Of a stretch of DNA of 64,000 nucleotides, positions 10,601 to 18,970 are shown piece by piece (within the stretch, counting starts at the first letter, position 1; each line of letters opens with the position of its first letter). The notes under the pieces are model-generated. The model had not been told where the DNA came from. It did not search any database and saw nothing but the letters and a program-made list of their open reading frames with translations. The position numbers were made by a program, and so were the translations under genes. Source of the stretch: Chitinophagales bacterium. GTDB taxonomy: Bacteria; Bacteroidota; Bacteroidia; Chitinophagales; UBA2359. The stretch lies in NCBI GenBank assembly GCA_041392475.1, contig JAWKLZ010000002.1, forward strand, positions 1,372,501-1,436,500, written 5' to 3'.

Positions 10601-11008
10601 AAACAAGCTGCACTGCGTCAAGCCATGCAAGAAATGGCAAAAGAACAAAAAAATGATGCGGGGAAAAACGGTGATGGACTGGGTAAAAAATTGGAGGAAT
10701 TGGCCCGTGAGATGGAGGAAACCGAAACCGATTTGGTCAACAAACGATTGACCTCCGAAATGATCAAACGCCAAAATGATATCATGACTCGCCTACTCGA
10801 AGCCGAAGACGCTATGCGACAAAGAGAACTCGACAAAAAGCGGGAGTCGAAAACGGCTCAAACAAAAGCGAGAAATGTGCCTCCAGCCATTGAAGAATAC
10901 CTCAAACAACGACAGTCGGAAGTGGAACTCTACAAAACGGTTCCGCCTTCACTCAAACCCTATTATAAGTCGTTGGTAGAAAAATACTTCAATGCCATCA
11001 GCTTTTAA
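7637..11008 (+). CDS. DUF4175 family membrane protein with long acidic coiled coil
   Basis: The start was set at ATG 7637 (MSKISANYQ) because AGGAG lies 10 bp upstream and the longer in-frame ATG at 7565 sits at the transcription start. The 1123-residue protein has two N-terminal membrane helices (about 30-90), a third near 165-185, a beta-rich soluble part (about 200-500) and then a very long Glu/Lys/Met/Gln-rich coiled coil (about 530-830). A helical tail ends in 'PSLKPYYKSLVEKYF'. The family is a Bacteroidota protein of unknown function. In related genomes, as I recall, it sits beside an ATP-binding protein and ybeY, as it does here. Probably an envelope protein; no enzymatic motif was seen. 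Confidence 0.8.
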   Translation: MSKISANYQLLIAKLDEFIRKYYVNRLIKGTLYSIGLILIAVLAMTLLESRFYFPTTVRGGFFFGFIALSAFVLINWIIIPLMQFFRLGKVISHEQAANIIGTHFTDVKDKLINILQLRHQANQLSDASLIEASIDQKIEDIRPVPFAGAVDLSKNKQYVKYALVPFLIFMVLLFGAPNLLTTSANRIIDYKTHYDPAAPFYFEVVTDNLQTVQHEDFTVEVKVVKGSALPNEVFIHYNNFPYKLKKKSPTEFYYKFNKLQKDVDFFLEAAGFASQEYSIKVIPKPTMLSFDAVLDYPAYTGKEDEVLRNSGDMVIPMGTKVTWRFEAESTDKVEMAFGKSGERIEATRKGESLFSYNKGFRSNSGYSVFLSNEQLPNADSISYNVSVIPDVHPTISAEQMQDSTNDKHLYFLGESTDDYGIKSINFKYKIESKDKKGKLIAGSSDYQSFPMSVGENKRATTFNHFWDLESMGLKPGDKLTYYFEVWDNDAVNGSKSAQTSMRIFEMPTIKELDEIADKKNDEMKDDLKDVMKDAQELKKDAKEMQEKLVQKKELSWEDKENIEEMLEKHKNLEEKIQKTQKNFNENLEQQKEFKQFNENIQEKQEKLQELFEEVMTDELKELMEKLESLLEELNKEELMEELEDMEMTDEQLENELDRLMELFKQLEFEQKMNETIEKLQELGEEQEQEGEETEDKKEGESLEEQKQDQEELNEKFEDIKKDMEELQKMNEELEKPSEDLQEQTKEEQEDISQEQQESGEKMEQGEQKDAGEKQKNAGKKMQEMAQKMQMMQMEMQMKQAGEDMQAIRQLLENLIDLSHDQENLMDDIASSTINTPQYVSLLQNQYKLKDDAEIIQDSLVALSKRVFQLEAFITKELADINRNLNDAIDELEDRKVPRANAHQQYVMTSTNNLALMLSETMEQMQQQMAQQMQGNQSCQKPGQKPGMKGMSDMQKQLNDRIKKAEDAMKQGKMSGKQMSKEMAQMAAKQAALRQAMQEMAKEQKNDAGKNGDGLGKKLEELAREMEETETDLVNKRLTSEMIKRQNDIMTRLLEAEDAMRQRELDKKRESKTAQTKARNVPPAIEEYLKQRQSEVELYKTVPPSLKPYYKSLVEKYFNAISF

Positions 11009-11024
11009 GGAAAATCAAAAAAAA

Positions 11025-11070
11025 AACGAGCAATAGTTAACTTTTGTTAAAACTTATTGCTCGTTTTTTC
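11025..11070 (+). terminator. Intrinsic terminator after the DUF4175 gene
   Basis: Perfect 11-bp stem AACGAGCAATA / TATTGCTCGTT followed by a T run. Confidence 0.8.
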
Positions 11071-11203
11071 TGTTAATAAAAACCTCTTTTGAAAAACAAA
11101 ACATCATAAACCTACTACAACTTCTTTCAGCTCAATAAAACAACCATTAGAAGCCTATACTTATGCAACTATCCATCTAAAACCATCTATAAAAGACAAA
11201 TTT

Positions 11204-11641
11204 ATGTTTGCTAATAAAGAATTTTACCTTCAATTAAGTTCACATCCTCAAAATATTCGATTGGTAGAACCTTATGTGTTGAAAGTAAAAAGGCGATTCG
11301 ATATTAATGACGAAATTTACTTCAATATTTTATTGGTGTTGACAGAAGCTGTAAACAACTGCATTCTACATGGCAATCAAGCCGATCCCCGCAAACATGT
11401 CCACATACGTATGCACCCACACCGCAATGCGCTTTATTTTGTAGTAAGAGATGAAGGAGAAGGTTTTAACCCCGAAAGACTTCCAGACCCTACACAGCCT
11501 GATAGACTGACCTGTACAAATGGTCGAGGTGTATTTTTGATGCGTGAACTATCCGATAGTGTACAGTATTCTAATGATGGTCGGCAAGTAGAAATTTCTT
11601 TTCAGCTACATCCATTAGAAACAAATGAAATTAAAAATTAA
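11204..11641 (+). CDS. Anti-sigma-type serine kinase / ATP-binding protein (HATPase_c_2)
   Basis: A 145-residue stand-alone GHKL ATPase of the RsbW/SpoIIAB type. The N box is 'LTEAVNNCILHGN' (about 48-60), the G1 box 'VRDEGEGFNP', and the G2-like 'NGRGVFLMRELSD' follows. Members phosphorylate anti-anti-sigma (STAS) partners or bind sigma factors; no partner gene lies next to it, so the target is unknown. It is preceded by a terminator and a roughly 135-bp leader, and followed about 140 bp later by ybeY in the same direction, an arrangement I recall from other Bacteroidota. The length is normal for the family and the ATG is the only sensible start. Confidence 0.85.
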   Translation: MFANKEFYLQLSSHPQNIRLVEPYVLKVKRRFDINDEIYFNILLVLTEAVNNCILHGNQADPRKHVHIRMHPHRNALYFVVRDEGEGFNPERLPDPTQPDRLTCTNGRGVFLMRELSDSVQYSNDGRQVEISFQLHPLETNEIKN

Positions 11642-11779
11642 TGCCACACTTCAAAATCACCTTTTTATGAGTTTGATGTTGTGAAGTTATTTTTGGAGTG
11701 TTCCTATCCAAATTCTTCCTTGTTTTAGCGGTTAAATGGTTATCTTGCCCTTCTATATCAACCAATAAACAGACAAACA

Positions 11780-12235
11780 TTGGAACCATCAACCGCCGAA
11801 ATCAACATCTTCTTCCACACCGAACCTCCACTTGCGTTTGAGTTAGTACCTACCAAGGAACACAACTACCGTCAATGGCTCTCCGATGTCATCACCACAG
11901 AAGGCTATGAGCTATTAGAACTCAACTATATCTTTTGCAGTGATGAACACCTCCACGAAATGAATATGCAATACCTTCAACACGATACTTTAACAGATGT
12001 GATTACTTTTGATAATTCGGATGAGGAATGTCATATTGAAGGAGATATATTCATCAGTGTGCCACGTATTGAAGAAAATGCCGAAAAATTTGGTGTGCGT
12101 TTTTTGGAGGAATTGAAGCGAGTGATGGTGCATGGCTTGTTGCACCTGATAGGTTATGGCGACAAAACCGAATCAGAACAGTCGGTAATGCGGGAGAAAG
12201 AGGATTATTATTTGAAGGAAGGGGTTGACAAATAA
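11780..12235 (+). CDS. ybeY: Endoribonuclease YbeY (rRNA maturation factor)
   Basis: A zinc-dependent RNase involved in 16S rRNA 3' maturation and ribosome quality control. The family signature appears as 'HGLLHLIGYGD' (about 115-125), giving two of the metal-binding His; the third ligand, usually His, seems to be replaced by the Lys/Glu-rich 'GDKTESE', as I recall from other Bacteroidota members. 'DTLTDVITFDN' corresponds to the conserved 'TDVLSFP' segment. No ATG precedes the conserved part in frame, so the start is TTG at 11780 (EPSTAEIN follows). 151 residues, normal length. An imperfect bidirectional terminator separates it from the convergent symporter gene. Confidence 0.9.
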   Translation: MEPSTAEINIFFHTEPPLAFELVPTKEHNYRQWLSDVITTEGYELLELNYIFCSDEHLHEMNMQYLQHDTLTDVITFDNSDEECHIEGDIFISVPRIEENAEKFGVRFLEELKRVMVHGLLHLIGYGDKTESEQSVMREKEDYYLKEGVDK

Positions 12236-12255
12236 TTCTTTTCAAGAACTAAAAA

Positions 12256-12297
12256 AGCACCAAACCCAAACACTATATTGAGTTTGGATTTGATGCT
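12256..12297. terminator. Bidirectional terminator between ybeY and the symporter gene
   Basis: A 16-bp stem with two mismatches (AGCACCAAACCCAAAC / GTTTGGATTTGATGCT). A-runs on the left and T-rich sequence on the right let it work in both directions. Confidence 0.55.
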
Positions 12298-12323
12298 TGA
12301 AATTGTATTTTTAAAATATTTTC

Positions 12324-14006
12324 CTACCAAAAATACCCCACAATTATCGCCGTTACAATCAACAAAAGAACGGATAAAATACGGAAATTCTTGTACCACG
12401 GCAAGCCTTCCAAAGACTTGGTATCTTCATCAAACAACTCCTTCGTGTAAATATAAGAACCAATTTGAGCTGGATCAGGCGGAGGAGTCATCAAACTTAC
12501 CGAAATATGAACCATTGAACACAAAATGGTCAAATAAGCAGTCATGTGCAAAAAGTGAATGTCATTGAGGAAAGGAACAAGCTCCATAGCCTTAGACAAC
12601 AACAAGAACACTGCAAACACAAAACCCGTCAATAGGGCTGCAATCGAACCTGTACTGTTAGCACGTCTCCAGAAAAGTCCTAAGATAAACACTGCAACGA
12701 CTGGCGGACAGATAAACGATAGGACGATTTGAAGGTATTTGAAGAGTGAGCCAAAACGTTCAATTTGAGGAGCCCAAGCCGAAGCCAAAACCACCAAAAC
12801 CAACGTTGCTATCTGACCTACTTTCACCAATTGTTTGCTCGTCAAATCGGGTTTGATTTTCTGCACAAAGTCCATCGTAATCAGCGTTGAAGCAGAATTG
12901 AAGGTAGCCGAAACACTCGACATCATTGCCGCCAAAAGCCCCGCCAATACGATTCCCAACAGTCCTGTTGGCAATAAATTGAACAACAATACAGGATAGG
13001 TCATATTCGGACAGTCAGCTAGATTGGTACAAACTGCGCCACTCGGAAGGTGGTAATTCAATGCGGTCAAATCCAAATCGGAATACAACATAATCGCCAA
13101 TACGCCAGGCATAACCATGATAAAAATAACAGGCAACTTCAACAAACCTGCAAACAAAGCTCCCCAACGACCGTGATTTAAGTCTTTGGCTCCCAAAATT
13201 CGCTGTACCATAAACTGATTGTTTGCCCAAAAGTAAAAACCCAAAATCGGTACGCCAAAAAACAATCCTGTCCACGGCATAAATTCATCACTTGCAGGTC
13301 TGACCAGACTAAATATCTCATCGGCATTCAGCGCCAATTCACCTGCCGCATTTTTAGCATTCAGTCCGTCCAACAATGCTGTCCAACCGCCCACTTCTTG
13401 AAAGGCGAAAAAGGTGAGAATACAAGACCCAATAATCAGCAATATTGCCTGAATCACCTCTGTTTGAATCACAGAGTTCAGTCCCCCAGGAATCGTATAG
13501 GCTGCTGCTGCAAATGCCAAAATGACGATAATCATCCACGTATCCAATTCGGGAAAAATGATTTTGAGAACCAAGTTACCCACATACAAACCTGCTGCGG
13601 TATCAATAATTACATTCCCAATGATGGTGATAAACGAAAAATAGTATCTGGAACGGCTGTCATAACGTCTTTCCAAAAATTCTGGCATCGTATAGACTTT
13701 CGAGCGCAAATAAAACGGCAAAAAGAAAATGGAGAAAAAGATCAGAACTACGACTGCAAACCATTCATAATTATAGACATGTACGTTAGTCATATAGGCA
13801 TCTCCCGCCAAACCAACCAAAGTAGAACTGGAGATGTTGGCGGCAAACAATGAAATTCCTACAATGGGCCAGGTCATATCCCGACCTGCCAAAAAATACT
13901 CTTCCGAACTCTCCCGTTTGGCATGGTACAGCCCATAACCAATAATCAAAACACCGTACATAATCATAATGCCGATGTCAATGTAACTTAGTTGAAATTG
14001 CTCCAT
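12324..14006 (-). CDS. Sodium:solute symporter (SSS / SLC5 family)
   Basis: 560 residues with about 14 hydrophobic helices in the LeuT-like layout. The N-terminal part 'EEYFLAGRDMTWPIVGISLF' followed by 'SSSTLVGLAGDAY' is the typical SSS segment around the Na+ site and first broken helix. 'AAMMSSVSATFNSASTLITMD' (about 360) supplies the conserved Na2-site serines. The overall sequence resembles SglT-like sugar transporters more than proline or pantothenate carriers, so an organic solute such as a sugar or sugar acid is the likely cargo (inference). It stands alone, transcribed toward ybeY. A CAAAGGT/ACCTTTG palindrome sits at 14101-14118, about 95 bp upstream. Confidence 0.88.
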   Translation of the reverse strand: MEQFQLSYIDIGIMIMYGVLIIGYGLYHAKRESSEEYFLAGRDMTWPIVGISLFAANISSSTLVGLAGDAYMTNVHVYNYEWFAVVVLIFFSIFFLPFYLRSKVYTMPEFLERRYDSRSRYYFSFITIIGNVIIDTAAGLYVGNLVLKIIFPELDTWMIIVILAFAAAAYTIPGGLNSVIQTEVIQAILLIIGSCILTFFAFQEVGGWTALLDGLNAKNAAGELALNADEIFSLVRPASDEFMPWTGLFFGVPILGFYFWANNQFMVQRILGAKDLNHGRWGALFAGLLKLPVIFIMVMPGVLAIMLYSDLDLTALNYHLPSGAVCTNLADCPNMTYPVLLFNLLPTGLLGIVLAGLLAAMMSSVSATFNSASTLITMDFVQKIKPDLTSKQLVKVGQIATLVLVVLASAWAPQIERFGSLFKYLQIVLSFICPPVVAVFILGLFWRRANSTGSIAALLTGFVFAVFLLLSKAMELVPFLNDIHFLHMTAYLTILCSMVHISVSLMTPPPDPAQIGSYIYTKELFDEDTKSLEGLPWYKNFRILSVLLLIVTAIIVGYFW

Positions 14007-14150
14007 AGTGTTTGTGTTTTCTTTGTTATTTAGTTCAATGATATGGTTTTGTTAGGCTAAAATATTTCAAGGTAGGGTGTATTTACATAGAGTCAAAAAA
14101 CAAAGGTTTGTACCTTTGAAGTAAAGTTTATTTTATGCTGCAAAATGAGA

Positions 14151-14174
14151 TTTTGGGTATTTTCATACCCAAAA
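14151..14174 (-). terminator. Terminator of the alpha/beta hydrolase gene
   Basis: Perfect 10-bp stem TTTTGGGTAT / ATACCCAAAA with a 4-nt loop, 22 bp past the hydrolase stop codon and followed on the minus strand by T-rich sequence. Confidence 0.65.
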
Positions 14175-14196
14175 CCTTTGCATTTTTTTATTTCAA

Positions 14197-15054
14197 TCAA
14201 CTCAAAGTCAAAGTCGTATCCAATTGTTTTTCCATCCAATCCAGCGCATATTGCAGCACCTCCAATTTTTCGGGTTCATTGTGGATTTCATGGTACAAGC
14301 CAGGCCACTCTTTGTAAGTTGCAATCTTACCTGCCTTTTTCGCAAACTCCCTGCTACCTTCATACCCCGTCAAAGCATCGGCAGTCCCATGCATCAGCAA
14401 CATAGGAACGGTAAGCATTGCAGCATTGTCCATTGCTTTTTGTGCTTGTTGGAAACAACTCAAAAACAGTCGTCCCGAAACTTGGTCGTGTACCAAAGGA
14501 TCCCCTTCGTAAGCTATTGCCACCGATTTGTCTCTTGAAAGTTTGTCCAAAGGAAGTTTGTTGGGTTGCGTTAAACTGCCTCCAAAAAAATCTGCAAATT
14601 TTGCCAAACGCACCTGACCTTTCGTTGGAGGATTCGGCAAAGTCAGCCACGGCGCACTCGCAATGACTCCTTCCACAGCAGGTTTTCGTTCCAAAGCGTG
14701 ATTCACCACAATATTGCCGCCCATGCTGTGACCATATACAAACTTGGGTTCACCAGGAAAACGTTTGGTCGCTTCCGCCAAAGTTCTATCTACTTGATCC
14801 AGAAGAATTTGATAAGAGGAAACATGCCCTCGTTTGCCTTCTGACTGCCCATGCCCCCGTAAATCACAAGCAATAACCGCATACCCATGAAGGGTGAAAA
14901 AATCTGCAACATGCTCATAACGCCCACTGTGTTCGCCCATTCCATGAATCAAACAGATAACAGCTTTCACCTTTGACGAATCATCGGGTTGCCATGTTTG
15001 GGCAAAAACCAATTTACCATCGCTTTCGTACCAATTGAAGGAAGTGTGTTTCAA
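14197..15054 (-). CDS. Alpha/beta hydrolase, monoacylglycerol lipase / lysophospholipase-like
   Basis: 285 residues with the full fold of the Hydrolase_4 (S33) group. The oxyanion segment is 'LIHGMGEHSGRY' (about 35-46), followed by 'DLRGHGQSEGKRGH'. The nucleophile elbow is GHSMGG (Ser near 112), the acid lies in 'LMHGTADALT' (about 222) and the His in 'GLYHEIHNEPEK' (about 252). The 'RGHGxSxGxRGH' segment is characteristic of monoglyceride lipases and PldB-like lysophospholipases, so hydrolysis of monoacyl lipids is likely. No signal peptide, so cytosolic. Divergent from the sorbosone-dehydrogenase-like gene. Confidence 0.85.
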   Translation of the reverse strand: MKHTSFNWYESDGKLVFAQTWQPDDSSKVKAVICLIHGMGEHSGRYEHVADFFTLHGYAVIACDLRGHGQSEGKRGHVSSYQILLDQVDRTLAEATKRFPGEPKFVYGHSMGGNIVVNHALERKPAVEGVIASAPWLTLPNPPTKGQVRLAKFADFFGGSLTQPNKLPLDKLSRDKSVAIAYEGDPLVHDQVSGRLFLSCFQQAQKAMDNAAMLTVPMLLMHGTADALTGYEGSREFAKKAGKIATYKEWPGLYHEIHNEPEKLEVLQYALDWMEKQLDTTLTLS

Positions 15055-15231
15055 AGTCTTTTCATTTTAAATGGCAACATTGTTTTGTGCTTAAAAAAAT
15101 TTAGTTCACAATCAACTATTTATGAGGCAATTTAACCATCGAGCAATTCAACAATTTTACCATTTTACAGTTAAATATTTATCTCGCCGACCAAGATAAT
15201 AAAAAATCTTCTATTCCAATTCTTCAAAACA

Positions 15232-15259
15232 TTTGCTTGCTTCAATTGTCTTAATTTTG
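15232..15259 (+). promoter_or_regulatory. Promoter of the PQQ-dehydrogenase-like gene
   Basis: TTTG at 15232-15235 and TAATTTTG at 15252-15259 fit the Bacteroidota -33/-7 pattern with a 16-nt gap, about 28 bp before the ATG at 15287. Confidence 0.45.
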
Positions 15260-15286
15260 TTTCTTTCGTTAAAAATCATCATTATC

Positions 15287-16408
15287 ATGAGGTATTTATT
15301 GTTATCAATTACCACTGTCATCCTATTTTTCGTTTTCGTCAACTGCTCGGTATCTGTTCCTATGAAGCCTGTTGAACGAGATATTGCAGAAATTACTTTA
15401 CCCGAAGGCTTCAAAATCAGCTATTTCGCCAAAGACATCGAAAATGCCCGTTCACTTTGTAGAGGCGACAAAGGAACTATTTTTGTAGGTACTCGAAGTG
15501 TAGGAAATGTCTATGCAGTGACGGATGAAAACAATGACTATCAGGCAGATAAAATCATTACCATTGCAGAAGGATTGAACATGCCCAATGGTGTAGCCTT
15601 CAAAGATGGCGCACTCTATGTGGCGGAGGTCAACAAAGTTTGGCGGTATGATGACATCGAAAATAACTTGAACACTATTCCTGAACCTGTCTTGGTGCGA
15701 GGTGATTTTCCCGAAGAAACCCACCACGGTTGGAAATTCATTCGATTTGGCCCTGACGGAAAACTTTACATTCCCGTAGGCGCACCCTGCAATATTTGCG
15801 AAAAAGAAGAAGAAATATTTGCTTCCATCATGCGAATGAATCCCGATGGTAGTGATTTAGAAGTGTTTGCTCATGGAGTCCGCAATTCAGTGGGTTTCGA
15901 CTGGCATCCAACTACGGGCGAACTTTGGTTTACCGACAACGGAAGAGATTGGCTCAACGATGACGAGCCTCCTTGTGAACTCAACCATGCACCCCAAAAA
16001 GGAATGCACTTTGGCTATCCCTACTGTCATGGAGGAACCATCAAAGACCCCAAATTTGGCGACAAAAGACCTTGCAGCGATTTCACCGCTCCAGCCCAAA
16101 ATCTTGGCCCACACGTTGCGCCTTTGGGAATGAGGTTTTACACAGGACAAATGTTTCCCGAAAAGTATAAAAATCAAATTTTTATTGCAGAACACGGTTC
16201 GTGGAATCGAAGCGACAAAATTGGTTATCGCTTGACCATGGTGACACTCGACGAAAACTACAAAGCGACTTCCTATAAGCCTTTTGCAGAAGGATGGCTC
16301 AAAAATGGTGATGTTTCGGGGCGACCTGTTGATATCATGCACCTACCTGATGGCTCATTGTTGGTATCAGACGATTTTGCCAATGCTATTTATCGGATTA
16401 GTTATTAG
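15287..16408 (+). CDS. PQQ-dependent sugar/sorbosone dehydrogenase-like lipoprotein
   Basis: The start at ATG 15287 gives 'MRYLLLSITTVILFFVFVNC', a lipoprotein signal with a cysteine at residue 20; the longer TTG start at 15233 would fall inside the promoter. The mature 350-residue part is a six-bladed propeller of the GDH/sorbosone dehydrogenase family. Typical segments are 'LPEGFKISYFAKD', 'DNGRDWLNDDEPPCELNHA', 'HVAPLGMRFYTG' with a conserved PQQ-pocket His, and 'IAEHGSWNRS'. Such proteins oxidise aldoses or sorbosone in the periplasm with PQQ and Ca2+. The substrate here, and whether PQQ is really bound, are not determined. Convergent with the histidine kinase gene, with no clear terminator between them. 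Confidence 0.83.
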   Translation: MRYLLLSITTVILFFVFVNCSVSVPMKPVERDIAEITLPEGFKISYFAKDIENARSLCRGDKGTIFVGTRSVGNVYAVTDENNDYQADKIITIAEGLNMPNGVAFKDGALYVAEVNKVWRYDDIENNLNTIPEPVLVRGDFPEETHHGWKFIRFGPDGKLYIPVGAPCNICEKEEEIFASIMRMNPDGSDLEVFAHGVRNSVGFDWHPTTGELWFTDNGRDWLNDDEPPCELNHAPQKGMHFGYPYCHGGTIKDPKFGDKRPCSDFTAPAQNLGPHVAPLGMRFYTGQMFPEKYKNQIFIAEHGSWNRSDKIGYRLTMVTLDENYKATSYKPFAEGWLKNGDVSGRPVDIMHLPDGSLLVSDDFANAIYRISY

Positions 16409-16454
16409 CGAGTTAGTATATCAGTAGCTTGTGGAGTAATCACTGGCCAACTTC

Positions 16455-17945
16455 CTATCCATAAACAGGCAATTGAAACGAAAACCTTGCGCCCTCTTGC
16501 AGTTTACTCGTCACCATTGGAGTTGTATCATGCAACTCCAATATCTTTTTGACAATCGCCAATCCCAAACCAAAACCGCCAATGGTATTTTTTTCACCAT
16601 TCGTTCTAGTATGGGTTTGATAACGTTCAAATACATAAGGTATATTTTCGTTTGCAATTCCCACTCCCGTATCTGAAACCTGTACTTCAATAGCCTTTTC
16701 CTTTTTGACCAGTTTGATAAAAACCTCCCCCCCTTCTGGAGTAAATTTGATGGCATTATCCAGAAGATTCTGCAAAACCCGTTCAATCAAAGAAATATCA
16801 CCTAAAACCATCGGCATTCCATCTGTAACAACCGTTTTCAGCTCCACCCCTTTTTCCCTTGCCAAAACATCGTATTTATAATACGCATCTTGCACCAACT
16901 CTTGCATAAAAAACGGTTCTTTTTTGGGTTTCACCTGTTTTGCCTCCAACTTCGATAACTCAAACAATTCCGACACCATTTTCTTCAATTTTGCAGTACT
17001 CTTCATGATGATTTCGATGTAGCGTTTGCGCTCCTCATTCGTCAAAGTTTCCTCCTTCATCATCAATGTTTCGATATAACCATGAATAACTGCCAAAGGT
17101 GTGCGTAAGTCATGTGAAATATTGGCAACCAACTCTCTACGCAAGATGTCCGCCGATTTCATATCTTCAATATTTGCCAAAATCGTATCTGCCATATCAT
17201 TGAAGGCACTCCCCAAATCTGCAATTTCTCCGCTTGAAGGCAAATGCACCCTTGCAGTCAAATCCCCCTCTTGGAATTTTTTAACGGTACTAATAATATT
17301 TCGCAAATTGCTGGTCAAAAGCCAAATAGCTCCCAACCCAATTACAATGGCTGCAACAATGGTAAACAAAATTGAAGTCGTTCCCAAATGATACAAATAG
17401 CCCCACAAACGGCTGTCCATCACCACATGGTATTCTTCGCTCGCCAAAATCACATAGATATACCCCTTTTCTTTCCCTTTCTCCCCGACTGCTGTTGCAG
17501 AAAAAACCTTTTTCATCATCTTGTTTCGAGGATCTTCACCCAGTACAAAAGTCTTTCCTTTTGAATCAATGAATTTTTTGATGGGATCCAAATCCACCAT
17601 GTTCAGTTTTAGTTTATCAACAGGAGCTGCATAACCCAAAATTTCTCCGTTCGGGCTAAGTAAATACACTTCAATCATGGGATTAATAGCCTTCACATCT
17701 GCCCTCAGTTCAGCCAATTCTTCTTCCATGACCATTCCGCTTTTAGAAAAAGAAGGCAACTTTTCGCTGATGCTTTGGGCTACATGGGAGTTGACTTGCT
17801 GTGTCACCTCACACGCATATCTATTTGAAGAATAAGCAGCTATGGCTATATAAGCAAAACCAATGATAATCAACATCACCAAAAAAATAGCCGATATTTT
17901 CCAATACAAACTATCCCAAACCTTTCCCAAAAAACTCTTTTGCAT
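16455..17945 (-). CDS. Membrane-bound sensor histidine kinase (orphan)
   Basis: Start ATG 17945; the longer TTG frame begins inside a -7 element. The 496-residue protein has a TM helix at about 14-38, an extracytoplasmic sensor region (about 40-180), a second TM (190-212), a HAMP domain (about 212-265), a HisKA domain with 'SHDLRTP' (His278), and an HATPase with N box 'LQNLLDNAIKFTPEGG', G1 'VSDTGVGIA' and G2 'GGFGLGLAIVK'. This is a complete class I kinase. No response regulator gene is next to it, so its partner is encoded elsewhere. The closest family feel is ResE/BaeS-like stress kinases. The signal is unknown. Confidence 0.9.
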   Translation of the reverse strand: MQKSFLGKVWDSLYWKISAIFLVMLIIIGFAYIAIAAYSSNRYACEVTQQVNSHVAQSISEKLPSFSKSGMVMEEELAELRADVKAINPMIEVYLLSPNGEILGYAAPVDKLKLNMVDLDPIKKFIDSKGKTFVLGEDPRNKMMKKVFSATAVGEKGKEKGYIYVILASEEYHVVMDSRLWGYLYHLGTTSILFTIVAAIVIGLGAIWLLTSNLRNIISTVKKFQEGDLTARVHLPSSGEIADLGSAFNDMADTILANIEDMKSADILRRELVANISHDLRTPLAVIHGYIETLMMKEETLTNEERKRYIEIIMKSTAKLKKMVSELFELSKLEAKQVKPKKEPFFMQELVQDAYYKYDVLAREKGVELKTVVTDGMPMVLGDISLIERVLQNLLDNAIKFTPEGGEVFIKLVKKEKAIEVQVSDTGVGIANENIPYVFERYQTHTRTNGEKNTIGGFGLGLAIVKKILELHDTTPMVTSKLQEGARFSFQLPVYG

Positions 17946-17966
17946 ATCTGTAAGATTTATTTTACA

Positions 17967-17974
17967 CAAAGGTA
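17967..17974 (-). promoter_or_regulatory. -7 element of the histidine kinase gene
   Basis: TACCTTTG on the minus strand, 22 bp before the ATG at 17945; no convincing -33 box. Confidence 0.45.
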
Positions 17975-18079
17975 TAGACTTGTTCGACTCCCGAAAATTG
18001 AATGTCTATTTTTTGAAAGATACGGCGGTGTAACTTAGGTTGTTGTCTATATTGTGACAGTGGTCGCATTACAAATTAT

Positions 18080-18970
18080 TCAACGGCGTTTTAGTTTCTT
18101 TACCACCTTCTTCTCAAATTTTTTAAGCAGTTTTTTTTCGTAGTGTTTTTTGCTCTTGTTCATAGAAGCTGTGCGGAATTCTTCCAAAAAAAATAACTGT
18201 AAATTCGATTTCTTTTCATTGCCATCCACTACTACTTTTAGGATATGGGTGTGCCAATCGGGAAGCATTAGTATTGGCACTAAATAACTTGTTTGAAATT
18301 CCAGATAAGTGGTGTCTTGCAGATACATCTCACGGAATTTGTCAAAGGGCATTTCTGTATGCGGACTTCCATATCGAATGTTTTCAGGAGTTTCAAGGAG
18401 AGCGTTGAGGTCATAATTTTGATAGAGCTTAAAAATTCTATTTTGCAGTTCTTCTTTGGAGCAGTCAAATTGGTAGGTTTCATTGTAGATAATCTCCATT
18501 TGTTTGGTCTTTGGGGCAACAGAAGTAGCCAAAAATGCAAAACTGCTCACCAATACCATTCCCAACCGCACATATTTTACTACAGAGGGCGACAAACAAT
18601 CTTTGAAGGAAGATGAAGGCCGATAAAAATAGGCAAGAGGCAAAACCAACAAAGCCCACAAATCGGTGTAATCCACTATTCTTGCCAATGGGAAAACTCC
18701 TAAGTTGTTCCATGCTTCAATAAAAACCTGACTACAAGGGCTTTTCCACCATATAAATGCACAGGCGACAAATACAAAAACCTGTTTTTTGAAGCGAGGA
18801 AAGAACGCCGCCCAAAACAAGGGAAAGACAAACAAACCTGCAAAATCGGACAGTTTACCCGTCAAAAAATTGCTGTAAGCGTCTTTCCAAACCCAATCGT
18901 TGGCGCACAATAGCAACAAAGCAAGGACAAAAAACGGAGAATTGAAGATGGAGAAAGAGGATTGTTTCAT
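18080..18970 (-). CDS. Hypothetical membrane protein coupled to the methyltransferase gene
   Basis: 296 residues with three to four N-terminal hydrophobic helices (about 10-160) and a soluble, charged C-terminal part ending in a very Lys-rich tail. The stretch 'LTGKLSDFAGLFVFPLFWAA' is a recurring signature in uncharacterised bacterial membrane proteins; I know of no function. Its ATG overlaps the stop of the upstream methyltransferase gene (ATGA, 18967-18970), so the two are probably translated together. Third gene of a restriction-modification operon by position; a role in defence is possible only by association. Confidence 0.7.
   Translation of the reverse strand: MKQSSFSIFNSPFFVLALLLLCANDWVWKDAYSNFLTGKLSDFAGLFVFPLFWAAFFPRFKKQVFVFVACAFIWWKSPCSQVFIEAWNNLGVFPLARIVDYTDLWALLVLPLAYFYRPSSSFKDCLSPSVVKYVRLGMVLVSSFAFLATSVAPKTKQMEIIYNETYQFDCSKEELQNRIFKLYQNYDLNALLETPENIRYGSPHTEMPFDKFREMYLQDTTYLEFQTSYLVPILMLPDWHTHILKVVVDGNEKKSNLQLFFLEEFRTASMNKSKKHYEKKLLKKFEKKVVKKLKRR

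Noticed and set aside
14101..14118. Plus-strand promoter TACCTTTG near 14111
   Set aside because: No plus-strand gene follows; the sequence is half of a CAAAGGT/ACCTTTG palindrome upstream of the minus-strand symporter gene.
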